64,000 nt of DNA from Tunicatimonas sp964551335 (GTDB lineage Bacteria; Bacteroidota; Bacteroidia; Cytophagales; Cyclobacteriaceae): NCBI GenBank assembly GCA_964551335.1, contig CAZKCO010000012.1, positions 124,001 to 188,000 of the forward strand, read 5' to 3'. The notes under the pieces are model-generated. The model had not been told where the DNA came from and made no database searches. It saw nothing but the letters and a program-made list of their open reading frames with translations. This document shows positions 56,126 to 64,000 of the stretch, piece after piece; the first letter of the stretch is position 1; the number at the start of each line of letters is the position of its first letter. A program made the position numbers and the translations under genes.

Positions 56126-56159
56126 AAACCTCTTACTAAACTCGGTCAGTAAGAGGTTT
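56126..56159 (-). terminator. Terminator after the 1059-residue propeller gene
   Basis: A 12-bp perfect stem AAACCTCTTACT/AGTAAGAGGTTT encloses a 10-base loop, and on the minus strand it runs into TTTTTTT. It lies 26 bases after the stop at 56185. Confidence 0.8.
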
Positions 56160-56184
56160 AAAAGACTGTACTTCTAATTAGTTC

Positions 56185-59100
56185 CTAGGGAGTCATTACC
56201 TCCGGGCTAGTCTGAATAGCATCAATGCTTTTTTCTCTGACAAGTTGATTGAATTTTGGCAGATCGTTTTTCACCACTTGCTGAAACTGATTTAACTGCT
56301 CATCAATCTTCTGAGTAACTTCTTCCTTAAAAGCAATGGCCTGGTCGGTGGGTTTAAAATTACCGTAACTCATCTGCGAGGCTACATTCGCCAGTTTGTT
56401 GTTTAGTTTAATCGGAAAATTAAGCGGATCCTGCCGACTTCGGTTCTTGGTCTGATATAGTTCTTTTTCTATGGCAGAAATCTTTTGGTCAATACGCTCG
56501 GCGGACTCTACCAGTTCTTTCATATTTTCCTGATCCTTCACGCGTTCTACCACAGTATTCATCTGCTCGCGAATCTCTCTAATCTCTTCAATTGTCTGGT
56601 GAGTTTCACTAAGTTTATCACGTACCGAGATCAGGAAATCAAACTGTTCCTGAATATCCTGAGGACTAGCTTCCCAGCGAGGATCAGCTAGAATTGTGAA
56701 AGGCTTGGACATGGATTGCTCACCTACTTTTAATGTGACCTGATAGTCGCCGGGTACCGCTTTCGGTCCGTCAGTACCGCCTCCCCACAAAATCATGCCT
56801 TCAAAGGTCTTCGCGGCCGGATACTGCATATCCCACACAAAACGATTGAAACCAGCTTTAGACTCTAACTTTCCAAGTTGAGGGTCTTTATTTTTTTCGT
56901 CGTAGTCACTACGAAACTCTCTGATAAGAGTGCCATCGGTTTCTTGAATTTGTAGAGTAATTGTCTGGGTAGTATCTGGTTCCTCCTTGAGAACATAATG
57001 AACCATTACCCCTCCGGGATGATTAGTTCCAGCAGTTTTTGAAGCCTCAGCCTGCGAGCCTCCCATACGGTAGCTGTCCATCGGTTCGTAGAGATAGTAC
57101 CCAGCCTGATTGTACTCGTCCCTTACTGCCTGATCACTTAATTGGTGTAAAGGAGTAAGGTCATCAATAATCCAGAAGCTTCTCCCCTGGGTGGCGGCAA
57201 TCAAGTTATTATCTTTAATGGTCAGATCGGTGATAGGTACGGTTGGTAGATTTAGCTGAAAGGGTTGCCAGCTATTTCCATCATCAAAAGAAATGTACAT
57301 AGCCGTTTCAGTACCAGCGTAGAGTAGTCCCTGTTGCGCTGGGTCAGCCCGCACTACCCGAGTGAAATGCTCGCTATCAATACCATTAATGATTTTAGTC
57401 CAGGTTTGTCCGTAGTCGGTAGTCTTGTACAAGTAAGGAGTGAAATCCCCTAACTTATACCGGGTCCCGGCCACGTAAGCGCCACCGTCAATAAACGGAT
57501 GAACATCAATGCTATTAATCATCATCCATTCGGGCATGTCCGGAGGCGTGACATCGCTCCAATTTTGCCCACCATCCTTACTAAGGTGAATCAACCCATC
57601 ATCTGAACCAGTCCAGATCAAGCCCTTCTCTCGAGGCGACTCAACTGCGGCAAAGATAGTAGCGTAGTACTCTACTCCGGTATTATCCTGGGTAATAGGA
57701 CCACCCGAAGATTTTAATTTGGTAGAATCAGCCCGAGTCAGATCGGGGCTAATGATCTCCCAGCTTTGTCCTTCATCCGTAGATACGTGCAGATGATTAG
57801 AAGCAGTGTATAGCTTGTTAGGATCGTGGGGTGAGAAAAAAATTGGAAAATTCCACTGGAAGCGATACTTCATCCCTTCTGCCCCGTACCCCATAGGGTT
57901 ATCCGGCCACACGTTAATAATACGCAACTGCTCGTTATCGTGATTCACACGGGACAGAAAACCACCGTAGCTTCCCCCGTAAACCACTTCATTATCTTCC
58001 GGGTCAATGGCTAAGTGAGCGCTTTCCCCGCCAGCAGTAGATTCCCAGTGGCTTTCGTTAATTTCACTGTCATCGGTGCGGTGGAGGACCCGAATGGTTG
58101 AGTTATCCTGCTGGGCACCGTAAATGCGGTAGGGAAAATGATTGTCGGTGACAACCCGATAAAACTGAGCCGTAGGTTGATTATGGTAAGTGGTCCAGTT
58201 TTCACCCTGATCAAAACTCACCTGCGCCCCACCATCGTCACCTATAATCATGCGCTGGTTATTTTCGGGGGCAATCCATAAGTCGTGATGATCGCCGTGA
58301 GGGGCCCGGTAGGCCTCGAAGGTCTTCCCTCCATCCTTTGACTTATGGTAATCTACATTCATCACATAAACGATGTCTTCATCCTGGGTATCGGCATAAA
58401 TTCGGGAATAGTACCAAGCCCGTTGCCGTAGGTTACGGTCATCGTTAGTTTTAGTCCAGGTAACTCCGGCATCATCGGAACGGAATACCCCACCGTTTTC
58501 CGCTTCCACAATAGCATAAACTCGCTCCGAGTTTACTGGGGATACTGATACACCTATAATTCCTAAAGGACCTTCGGGCATTCCTTCATTGTTAGAAACT
58601 TCCTGCCAGTTATCGCCGCCATCGGTACTTTTCCACAGGGCCGAACCTTCACCGCCGCTAGAAAGGCTGTAAGGAGTACGGCGAATGCGCCAGGTGCTAG
58701 CGTACAATATCCGAGGGTTGTTAGGGTCCATCGCAATATCTACTGCTCCGGCATCTTCGTTTACAAAAAGTACCTTTTCCCAAGTTTCACCGCCATTCTT
58801 AGACCGGAACACACCTCGTTGCTCACTGGAGGCGAAGAGATTCCCCATCGCGGCAACGTATACCAAATCGGGGTTTTTCGGATGAATGCGGATACGGCCA
58901 ATATGCCGGGATTGATCCAGACCTACCGAGCTCCAGGTTTTTCCGGCGTCGGTGGTTTTCCAAACCCCGTAGCCATACGAAACATTACCGCGCACGGTCT
59001 TTTCACCCCCACCCACATAAATGACATTATTATCGTATTCACTAACTGCGACAGCTCCGATTGAACCTCCAAAGTAGCCATCAGAAATGTTGGCCCAGGT

Positions 59101-59364
59101 CTGCCCACCATCCTGGGTCCGCCAAACTCCACCACCCGTAGAGCCGAAATAAAAAAGGTTGGGTTGGCCCGCCACACCCGTTACTGCACAAGACCGGCCG
59201 CCCCGGTAGGGACCAATCGAACGCCACTGCATTCCTTGATAAAGAGTGGTATCAATTGAACTAACCTCAGAAGCATTATTTCTTTTTCGCTGAGAAAGCC
59301 CTACTTCAGGCATCAGGATAAGAAAAGTGAAGGACAAAAGAGAAAATAAACAGTAGAATCTCAT
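56185..59364 (-). CDS. Large secreted sortilin/VPS10-like BNR-repeat beta-propeller protein
   Basis: This 1059-residue protein has a signal peptide (residues 1-24). Many BNR/Asp-box repeats follow, of the type S/T-x-D-G-G-x-T-W: TQDGGQTWANI, TTDAGKTWSSV, SKNGGETWEKV, STDGGDNWQEV, SKDGGQNWSDV and TTDYGQTWTKI. They build one or two propellers over about residues 45-720. An Ig-like part and a C-terminal helical coiled region follow. Such WD40/YVTN/BNR-like proteins are common in Bacteroidota and are often annotated as glycosyl hydrolases without proof; no catalytic set is evident. It probably acts outside the cytoplasm. Confidence 0.82.
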   Translation of the reverse strand: MRFYCLFSLLSFTFLILMPEVGLSQRKRNNASEVSSIDTTLYQGMQWRSIGPYRGGRSCAVTGVAGQPNLFYFGSTGGGVWRTQDGGQTWANISDGYFGGSIGAVAVSEYDNNVIYVGGGEKTVRGNVSYGYGVWKTTDAGKTWSSVGLDQSRHIGRIRIHPKNPDLVYVAAMGNLFASSEQRGVFRSKNGGETWEKVLFVNEDAGAVDIAMDPNNPRILYASTWRIRRTPYSLSSGGEGSALWKSTDGGDNWQEVSNNEGMPEGPLGIIGVSVSPVNSERVYAIVEAENGGVFRSDDAGVTWTKTNDDRNLRQRAWYYSRIYADTQDEDIVYVMNVDYHKSKDGGKTFEAYRAPHGDHHDLWIAPENNQRMIIGDDGGAQVSFDQGENWTTYHNQPTAQFYRVVTDNHFPYRIYGAQQDNSTIRVLHRTDDSEINESHWESTAGGESAHLAIDPEDNEVVYGGSYGGFLSRVNHDNEQLRIINVWPDNPMGYGAEGMKYRFQWNFPIFFSPHDPNKLYTASNHLHVSTDEGQSWEIISPDLTRADSTKLKSSGGPITQDNTGVEYYATIFAAVESPREKGLIWTGSDDGLIHLSKDGGQNWSDVTPPDMPEWMMINSIDVHPFIDGGAYVAGTRYKLGDFTPYLYKTTDYGQTWTKIINGIDSEHFTRVVRADPAQQGLLYAGTETAMYISFDDGNSWQPFQLNLPTVPITDLTIKDNNLIAATQGRSFWIIDDLTPLHQLSDQAVRDEYNQAGYYLYEPMDSYRMGGSQAEASKTAGTNHPGGVMVHYVLKEEPDTTQTITLQIQETDGTLIREFRSDYDEKNKDPQLGKLESKAGFNRFVWDMQYPAAKTFEGMILWGGGTDGPKAVPGDYQVTLKVGEQSMSKPFTILADPRWEASPQDIQEQFDFLISVRDKLSETHQTIEEIREIREQMNTVVERVKDQENMKELVESAERIDQKISAIEKELYQTKNRSRQDPLNFPIKLNNKLANVASQMSYGNFKPTDQAIAFKEEVTQKIDEQLNQFQQVVKNDLPKFNQLVREKSIDAIQTSPEVMTP

Positions 59365-59590
59365 AAAATAAGTAGTTATGTCAGTGTTTTCTATCGCGCA
59401 AGTTAAGGGAAAACAATTGTTTGAAGAAATAATAAACTATTCTATTCTCACCTCAATTTGAGGAACTTTAACCTCACTTTTTTCACCTGAGTTTAGAATA
59501 CAAGCAATTTAGGTGGATTGGCAAGATTCTTTCAATAAAAGCGGTTAGTAGATGCTCACAACCTGATTTTTTAAATAAAGTACTTTTACC

Positions 59591-60053
59591 ATGAGAACTC
59601 GACATTTAATTTTTATAATACTTTTTAGTCTGCTGTCCATTTCTATTTTCAGTTGTGAAAACCGCACTACCGAACATGATGCTCAACAAGAGATAGAAGA
59701 AGTTCAAGGAGCAGTGGTCGAAACTAAGGAAGAGCTTGGTGATGCTCTGGAGCCAAGGTTGAGGCTTCTAACGAATACCGCGACAATCTATCTTATAAGT
59801 TAGAAACTGAGTTTGAAAAAGTTGAGGAAAGGGTTGAAAACTGCTTTGAGAATGCCGGAGAAGAAATGCAGGACGAGTGACCGAGTTCAAACGTGAACTG
59901 AATAAATCAAAAGATAAACTGCGCCAAAACCTTGAAGAACTGGACGATGAATCTCAAGAATCTACCGAAGATGTGGATGCATCGTTGAAGGAATTTCATA
60001 AAGAAGAAGTAGATCAGCTATTTGAAAACCCGGTGAATGATCTATTAAACTAA
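59591..60053 (+). pseudogene. Lipoprotein coiled-coil gene broken by two frameshifts
   Basis: The first frame gives a lipoprotein start (lipobox IFSC, Cys22) and runs to about 59756; it then leaves the coding frame and stops at 59803. The next frame continues with AKVEASNEYRDNLSYKLETEFEKVEERVEN to about 59877. A third resumes with VTEFKRELNKSKDKLRQNLEEL and ends at 60053 (DLLN). Adding one G at each site (after GAG near 59755 and GAG near 59878) restores one frame of 154 residues, a lipoprotein with long acidic helices. Either a recent pseudogene or two sequencing errors in G runs. Confidence 0.7.
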
Positions 60054-60220
60054 GCACATTTATACCTAAAACTAACCAAATCCTATAGTCTGTCAGTACT
60101 AATCCACTGACGGACTTCTTTTATTCTTAGCGATCTTGTACAAGAACAGTTAATTTGCCCAATATCAGCGAATTGACTATACTTGTGTCTAATTTTTTCG
60201 GTAATCTCACTACTTTTTTT

Positions 60221-61651
60221 GTGGCAAATATTGAACAACTCAGCGTCTTTGATATCCTGAAGATTGGTATTGGACCTTCTAGCTCTCATACGCTAGGTCC
60301 CTGGAAGGCAGTGCAACGTTTTATTCAAAGCATTCAAAAGGCTTCCAAACTATCTCGGATAAGCAGTATTACCGTAGAACTGTACGGTTCGCTGTCAAAA
60401 ACCGGTAAAGGCCACGGCACCGACATTGCTATCATGCTGGGGCTATCAGGGGAAGATCCAGAGACGATTGATACCAATATGATCCAGCAAAAAACCCAGC
60501 TCATTGATCGCACCCAATCGGTAGATCTACTGGGTATTCATCCTATCCCGTTTGACCCCAAGGTGAATATTGTCTTCAAGCCTGAAAAGCTTCCCTATCA
60601 CCCGAATGGAATTCGTATCTGGGCTGAAACTGAAGATGGGGAACGTATGCTGGAAACCTACTATTCGGTAGGAGGTGGGTTTGTTCTGAAAGAAGGCGAG
60701 ATACTAGATGAACAGCTAATACAGAATCTACCCTATCCGGCTCAGACTCCTCAGGAATTAGTGTCCCATGCCCAGGCGCTAAATGGAACCATTCAAGAAG
60801 TGCTGTGGGAAAATGAACAAACCTGGCGAACAAAGGACAAGATCAAGGCAGACCTGCTTCGCTTGTGGGAGGTAATGCTGGAAAGCGTGTTTCTGGGTTG
60901 CCACACCGAAGGCAAACTACCCGGTGGGCTAAATGTGACTCGTCGGGCTCCGTTGATGTACAAAAAAATGATGCCCGATTCGGATTTTCACAAGCCTGAA
61001 GATTGGATTGCTGCATTAACGACGCTTAACTGTGACACCCAGCAAACCCTCAAATGGGTTAGCTGCTTTGCCTTTGCGGTAAACGAAGTAAACGCCTCCT
61101 TTGGGCGAGTCGTTACCGCACCCACGAACGGTGCGGCCGGAGTGGTTCCGGCTGTTCTACTTTATTATCTGTGCTTTTGTAAAAAAGAGATTAACGAAGA
61201 CGATATCATCAAATTTCTAATGGTAGCGGGTGAAATTGGTACCTACTATAAAAAAGGAGCTACCATCTCCGCAGCAATGGGTGGTTGTCAGGCTGAAATC
61301 GGCGTTTCCTCCTCTATGGCAGCTGCTGCACTCACCGAGTGCTTAGGTGGTAGCATAAATCAATCGCTGATGGCGGCCGAAATCGCCATGGAACACCACC
61401 TGGGTCTCACTTGCGATCCAGTGGGTGGGTTGGTACAAATACCGTGTATAGAGCGAAATTCTATGGGAGCCATTAAAGCCATCACGGCTAGTCACATTGC
61501 CTTGGATTCGGACCCAACGGACGCCAAGATAACTTTAGATCAAGTGATTGATACGATGTGGCAAACCGCTCAGGATATGAGTGATAAATACAAAGAAACT
61601 TCGGAAGGCGGCTTAGCCTTGAAAATATCGGTAGGCCTCCCAGAGTGCTAG
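60221..61651 (+). CDS. sdaA: L-serine ammonia-lyase, iron-sulfur dependent
   Basis: This single-chain L-serine dehydratase turns serine into pyruvate and ammonia. Its 476 residues start with the beta domain EQLSVFDILKIGIGPSSSHT. The alpha domain has KLPGGLNVTRRAP, GRVVTAPTNGAAGVVPA, MGGCQAEIGVSSSMAAA and CDPVGGLVQIPCIERN. These supply the cysteines of the 4Fe-4S cluster. The open frame begins with TTG at 60155, but family proteins start at about GTG 60221, just before IEQLSVFD, so that start is preferred. It stands alone. Confidence 0.92.
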   Translation: MANIEQLSVFDILKIGIGPSSSHTLGPWKAVQRFIQSIQKASKLSRISSITVELYGSLSKTGKGHGTDIAIMLGLSGEDPETIDTNMIQQKTQLIDRTQSVDLLGIHPIPFDPKVNIVFKPEKLPYHPNGIRIWAETEDGERMLETYYSVGGGFVLKEGEILDEQLIQNLPYPAQTPQELVSHAQALNGTIQEVLWENEQTWRTKDKIKADLLRLWEVMLESVFLGCHTEGKLPGGLNVTRRAPLMYKKMMPDSDFHKPEDWIAALTTLNCDTQQTLKWVSCFAFAVNEVNASFGRVVTAPTNGAAGVVPAVLLYYLCFCKKEINEDDIIKFLMVAGEIGTYYKKGATISAAMGGCQAEIGVSSSMAAAALTECLGGSINQSLMAAEIAMEHHLGLTCDPVGGLVQIPCIERNSMGAIKAITASHIALDSDPTDAKITLDQVIDTMWQTAQDMSDKYKETSEGGLALKISVGLPEC

Positions 61652-61827
61652 TTTCAACCTTGTATTAGGGTTATTGTGTTTCAGTATCAGCTAAACTGTT
61701 TGCGCTACTGTTCCTATCAGCTTTCTTAAATGCTACTTTATCGACACCCCGAAACTAAAACACTGCGCTGTAGCCGCATTAACACCATAAAACTCTAATA
61801 CATTACACAGTAAACCTTAATAAACCT

Positions 61828-62508
61828 ATGAAAATTACCTATTACGGTCACTCCTGCTTTGCAGTAGAATTCTCAGGCACTAAACTATTGTTTGATCCTT
61901 TCATCACTCCCAACGAGCTTGCTAAAGATATTGATGTATCGGCTATTGAAGCTGACTACATACTGCTAAGCCACGGTCACGCCGATCATATTGCCGATGC
62001 TATTGATCTGGCTAAACAGACACAGGCAACGGTGATTTCCAATTACGAAATTATTATGTGGTTGGGTCGAGAGGGAATTGAAAATGGCCACCCCATGAAC
62101 CACGGCGGGACCTTTAGCTTTGATTTCGGTCGGGTGAAGTACGTCAACGCGGTGCATTCCAGTGCTCTGGATGACGGAACGTACCTGGGCAACCCCGGCG
62201 GGTTTATTATTTCTAATGATCAGCATAGTTTCTACTACGCCGGAGACACTGCCCTCACGTTAGATATGCAGCTGATTCCACGCTACACCAAACTGGATTT
62301 TGCCATTTTACCTATTGGAGATAATTTTACAATGGGGGTAGATGATGCGATTACTGCCAGCGATTTTATTCAGTGCAATAAAATTATGGGAGTACACTAC
62401 GACACCTTCGGATATATAAAAATCGACCATGAGGAAGCTGTCAAGAAGTTTAAGACCGCTGATAAGGAATTGGTATTAGTTAACATTGGCGATTCGGTTG
62501 ACCTGTAA
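61828..62508 (+). CDS. UPF0173 metal-dependent hydrolase (metallo-beta-lactamase fold)
   Basis: This 226-residue MBL-fold protein begins with MKITYYGHSCF and has the metal motif His49-x-His51-x-Asp53-His54 (LLSHGHADHI). A third His lies in VNAVHSSA and YYAGDTALT carries the bridging Asp. IMGVHYDTFG supplies the last His. The metal site looks complete. Family members are widely conserved hydrolases of unknown substrate, related to UlaG. No operon partner is near. Confidence 0.9.
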   Translation: MKITYYGHSCFAVEFSGTKLLFDPFITPNELAKDIDVSAIEADYILLSHGHADHIADAIDLAKQTQATVISNYEIIMWLGREGIENGHPMNHGGTFSFDFGRVKYVNAVHSSALDDGTYLGNPGGFIISNDQHSFYYAGDTALTLDMQLIPRYTKLDFAILPIGDNFTMGVDDAITASDFIQCNKIMGVHYDTFGYIKIDHEEAVKKFKTADKELVLVNIGDSVDL

Positions 62509-62720
62509 GGTATTTCACTCCTTAGTTTTCTTTCAAAAGAGTTCGGGCAGAATTAATTTCACAAAAATTTTTCTGTTGATTGTCAATAACTGCTAAATCA
62601 GAGCCATTAAGTAGTAAACATGCTGTTTTTTCAATTTACAAATGGAAAGATTATTCCGGTATTTATGTTGTAGGTGAAATAGCTACTTTGTAGATTTACT
62701 AATTACAAAACAATAGTCTT

Positions 62721-62918
62721 ATGCTAACATCACTATCCTTTATAGGCGGACTAGGTGGCTGGGAAATTATGATCATCCTGGTCTTCGTATTGATTTTCTT
62801 TGGCGCTAATAAAATTCCGGAAATCGCCCGGGGTATGGGGCGTGGTATCCGTGAATTCAAAGATGCCACCAAAGAAATTAAAGACGAAATTGAAAGCGGA
62901 GTTCGTCTGGACAAATAA
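62721..62918 (+). CDS. tatA: Sec-independent translocase TatA
   Basis: This 65-residue subunit forms the twin-arginine export pore. It has one membrane helix (residues 14-28, WEIMIILVFVLIFF) directly followed by the FGANKIPEIARGMGRGIREFKDA amphipathic helix and an acidic tail. The FG hinge and the IPE motif are conserved. In Bacteroidota, TatA is often encoded apart from TatC, as here. A Tat substrate is encoded at 38.0-38.9 kb in this window. A 24-bp palindrome follows the gene. Confidence 0.92.
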   Translation: MLTSLSFIGGLGGWEIMIILVFVLIFFGANKIPEIARGMGRGIREFKDATKEIKDEIESGVRLDK

Positions 62919-62923
62919 TTGTT

Positions 62924-62947
62924 GGGGTTAAGATGCATCTTAACCCC
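62924..62947. terminator. Perfect 24-bp palindrome between tatA and bshB1
   Basis: GGGGTTAAGATG is followed directly by its exact complement CATCTTAACCCC. It lies between two convergent genes. There is no T run on either side, so it is a possible hairpin terminator of weak type or a protein site. Confidence 0.4.
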
Positions 62948-62959
62948 TCCCTATTCCAT

Positions 62960-63679
62960 TCAACGGATGTCCCAAAGTCCGTTCACACCTATAGCCTGGT
63001 TTACCGTAAAACCCTCACCGTAGGCGGCTCCAATCGCGTGCCCTAGTTCTCTGCCCCGCGCCTCAATAAAATTTAGAAAGAGCGGAGTTGTGAGGATTGT
63101 TTGTGGCTCATTATTTTGCTTGGCATCAAACTGCGATGAAAACGCTCTTATCGCCGCCATCTTCGTTTCCCAGTATTCAGAAACGTCTACGACAAAGTCG
63201 GGCTGTACATAGTTAGTCTGGATAAAGTGATAAACTTTTTTAGGACGCCAGGCGGGCTGGTCCTTATCGTCAACCACAGTACTGATCTTCCGTAATCCCG
63301 CGTAAAAGCAAGCATCCCGAACCAGGCTGGCAGCTCTCCCGTGGTCAGGATGACGATCGCTGATAGTGTTACTTAGTACAATCTCGGGTTGGTAACTTCT
63401 GATTGCTTTAATCACTTCCAGTTGATGATCAGCATCGTTCGCAAAAAAACCGTCGGCTAATTGAAGATTCTTCCGAAATGCTGCGCCCAGAATCTTACGA
63501 CCTGCTTCAGCCTCCTGAGCTCGGATGTCAATAGTTCCGCGGGTACCAAGTTCGCCCTGGGTTAAATCAACAATGCCCACCGTTTTACCTTCAGCTACGT
63601 GTTTAGCGATAGTTGCTCCACAACTTAATTCAGCATCGTCCGGATGTGCCGCGATCACCAGTATGTCTACTTTCGTCAT
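62960..63679 (-). CDS. bshB1: Bacillithiol biosynthesis deacetylase BshB1
   Basis: This zinc-dependent PIG-L/LmbE deacetylase removes acetate from GlcNAc-malate in bacillithiol synthesis. It has 239 residues with the zinc motif AHPDDAEL (His12, Asp14, Asp15) and DLTQGELGTRG, typical of BshB1 rather than general LmbE. NTISDRHPDHGRAA has the other zinc His, and the C-terminal region carries IEARGRELGHAIGAAYGEGF. Bacillithiol is used by Bacteroidota of this type. bshA and bshC are not in the window. Confidence 0.93.
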   Translation of the reverse strand: MTKVDILVIAAHPDDAELSCGATIAKHVAEGKTVGIVDLTQGELGTRGTIDIRAQEAEAGRKILGAAFRKNLQLADGFFANDADHQLEVIKAIRSYQPEIVLSNTISDRHPDHGRAASLVRDACFYAGLRKISTVVDDKDQPAWRPKKVYHFIQTNYVQPDFVVDVSEYWETKMAAIRAFSSQFDAKQNNEPQTILTTPLFLNFIEARGRELGHAIGAAYGEGFTVNQAIGVNGLWDIR

Positions 63680-63791
63680 TTATTTTTAGAATTTATTCAA
63701 ATCTGATACGAAAGTAGAAAAACTTAGGGGAGGATAACAATGTTGTCCACCGTAGCGTAAAATACAGCAATACAGTTTAACTATCATTAGT

Positions 63792-63992
63792 ATGGCCGTA
63801 CTAGCCACTTTTTTGTTGCTGTTTTTTCTTGACCTGTTTACAGGTGTCATCTTTTACGGAACTGGTAAGCTTTTACTTCATCCGTTTCGCAAAAACTCAT
63901 CTACTAAAGAAAGTCCTCAGCAAAGGTGGTTGAATGTATTAGTAGGACTGATAGCAGTGATGTCGGTACTCTATGGATTATCCCACTTATGA
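63792..63992 (+). CDS. Small membrane protein
   Basis: This 66-residue protein has two hydrophobic helices (about residues 3-22 and 48-63) separated by a charged loop. No known family is recognised, but it is a compact inner membrane protein with a clear ATG at 63792. Its stop overlaps a following ATG at 63989 (ATGA), so it may head an operon that leaves the window. Confidence 0.6.
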   Translation: MAVLATFLLLFFLDLFTGVIFYGTGKLLLHPFRKNSSTKESPQQRWLNVLVGLIAVMSVLYGLSHL

Positions 63993-64000
63993 AAGCCGTA
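63989..64000 (+). CDS. Possible start of the next gene (MKAV..., truncated)
   Basis: An ATG overlapping the previous stop by four bases begins ATG AAA GCC GTA and runs off the window end. Only four codons are visible, so the product is unknown. Confidence 0.3.

Noticed and set aside
59591..59803. Intact 70-residue lipoprotein as a stand-alone gene
   Set aside because: The reading continues in two other frames with the same acidic coiled-coil character, so this is the first part of a broken gene.
60155..60220. Upstream TTG start of the serine dehydratase
   Set aside because: The added 22 residues are not part of the family; GTG 60221 begins the conserved domain.
62699..62938. 79-residue minus-strand frame over tatA
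   Set aside because: TatA on the plus strand is unmistakable; the opposite frame has no known pattern.

Overview
The window reads as a chromosomal segment of a Bacteroidota bacterium, most likely a marine member of the Cytophagales. This is inferred from several things. A purA-fur-rel cluster is present. Several genes are preceded by the Bacteroidota -7 box TAnnTTTG and lack an obvious Shine-Dalgarno. A bacillithiol deacetylase (bshB1) sits near a tatA gene. There are many secreted or lipoprotein products of Bacteroidota type. Mannosylglycerate synthesis genes and a sulfatase suggest a salty habitat. I see no rRNA, CRISPR array, prophage, insertion sequence or integrase. One 100-N assembly gap lies inside leuS.

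Layout: 1-3.2 kb is purA (partial), fur and the bifunctional ppGpp enzyme rel, all leftward. 3.4-7.0 kb is tRNA-Leu(UAG), trigger factor, clpP and clpX, a protein folding and proteolysis set. 7.2-11.6 kb is a leftward run of a Kelch protein, an EEP-fold hydrolase, cutC, lpxB and a queD-like pterin synthase. 11.7-16.1 kb holds a degenerate HldD-like protein, a CHAD protein and leuS. 16.1-21.9 kb holds a lipoprotein, an SGSH-like sulfatase, an ATP-dependent DNA ligase and the mannosylglycerate pair mpgP/mpgS. 22-25.6 kb holds a site-2 protease, a HAD phosphatase and a GHMP sugar kinase with a coupled small gene. 25.6-30.5 kb is the stress operon prkA-yeaH-spoVR. 30.8-40.6 kb is mixed housekeeping and envelope genes (SDR, apt, AGCS symporter, TlpA-like thioredoxin, M1 peptidase, DUF92, a Calx-beta-like lipoprotein, a Tat-exported TIM barrel, a GH10-like hydrolase).

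40.9-53.1 kb is a surface-glycan locus and the most interesting part. It holds a YfhO-like membrane protein, a GT2, a GNGPSL-type protein (DUF115/MptE-like or GT42-like), a hexapeptide acetyltransferase, an SpsF-like cytidylyltransferase, a NeuB/SpsE-like synthase, a zinc-finger methyltransferase, a GT2 fused to a NeuA-like domain with a degraded active site, a small coupled ORF, a Wzx flippase and a DegT aminotransferase. Together these suggest synthesis, activation, modification and export of a glycan carrying a nonulosonic-acid-type sugar.

53.3-64 kb returns to pfkA, a LemA-like protein, an AI-2E-family permease, a 1059-residue secreted beta-propeller protein, a twice-frameshifted lipoprotein gene, L-serine dehydratase, a UPF0173 hydrolase, tatA, bshB1 and a small membrane protein.
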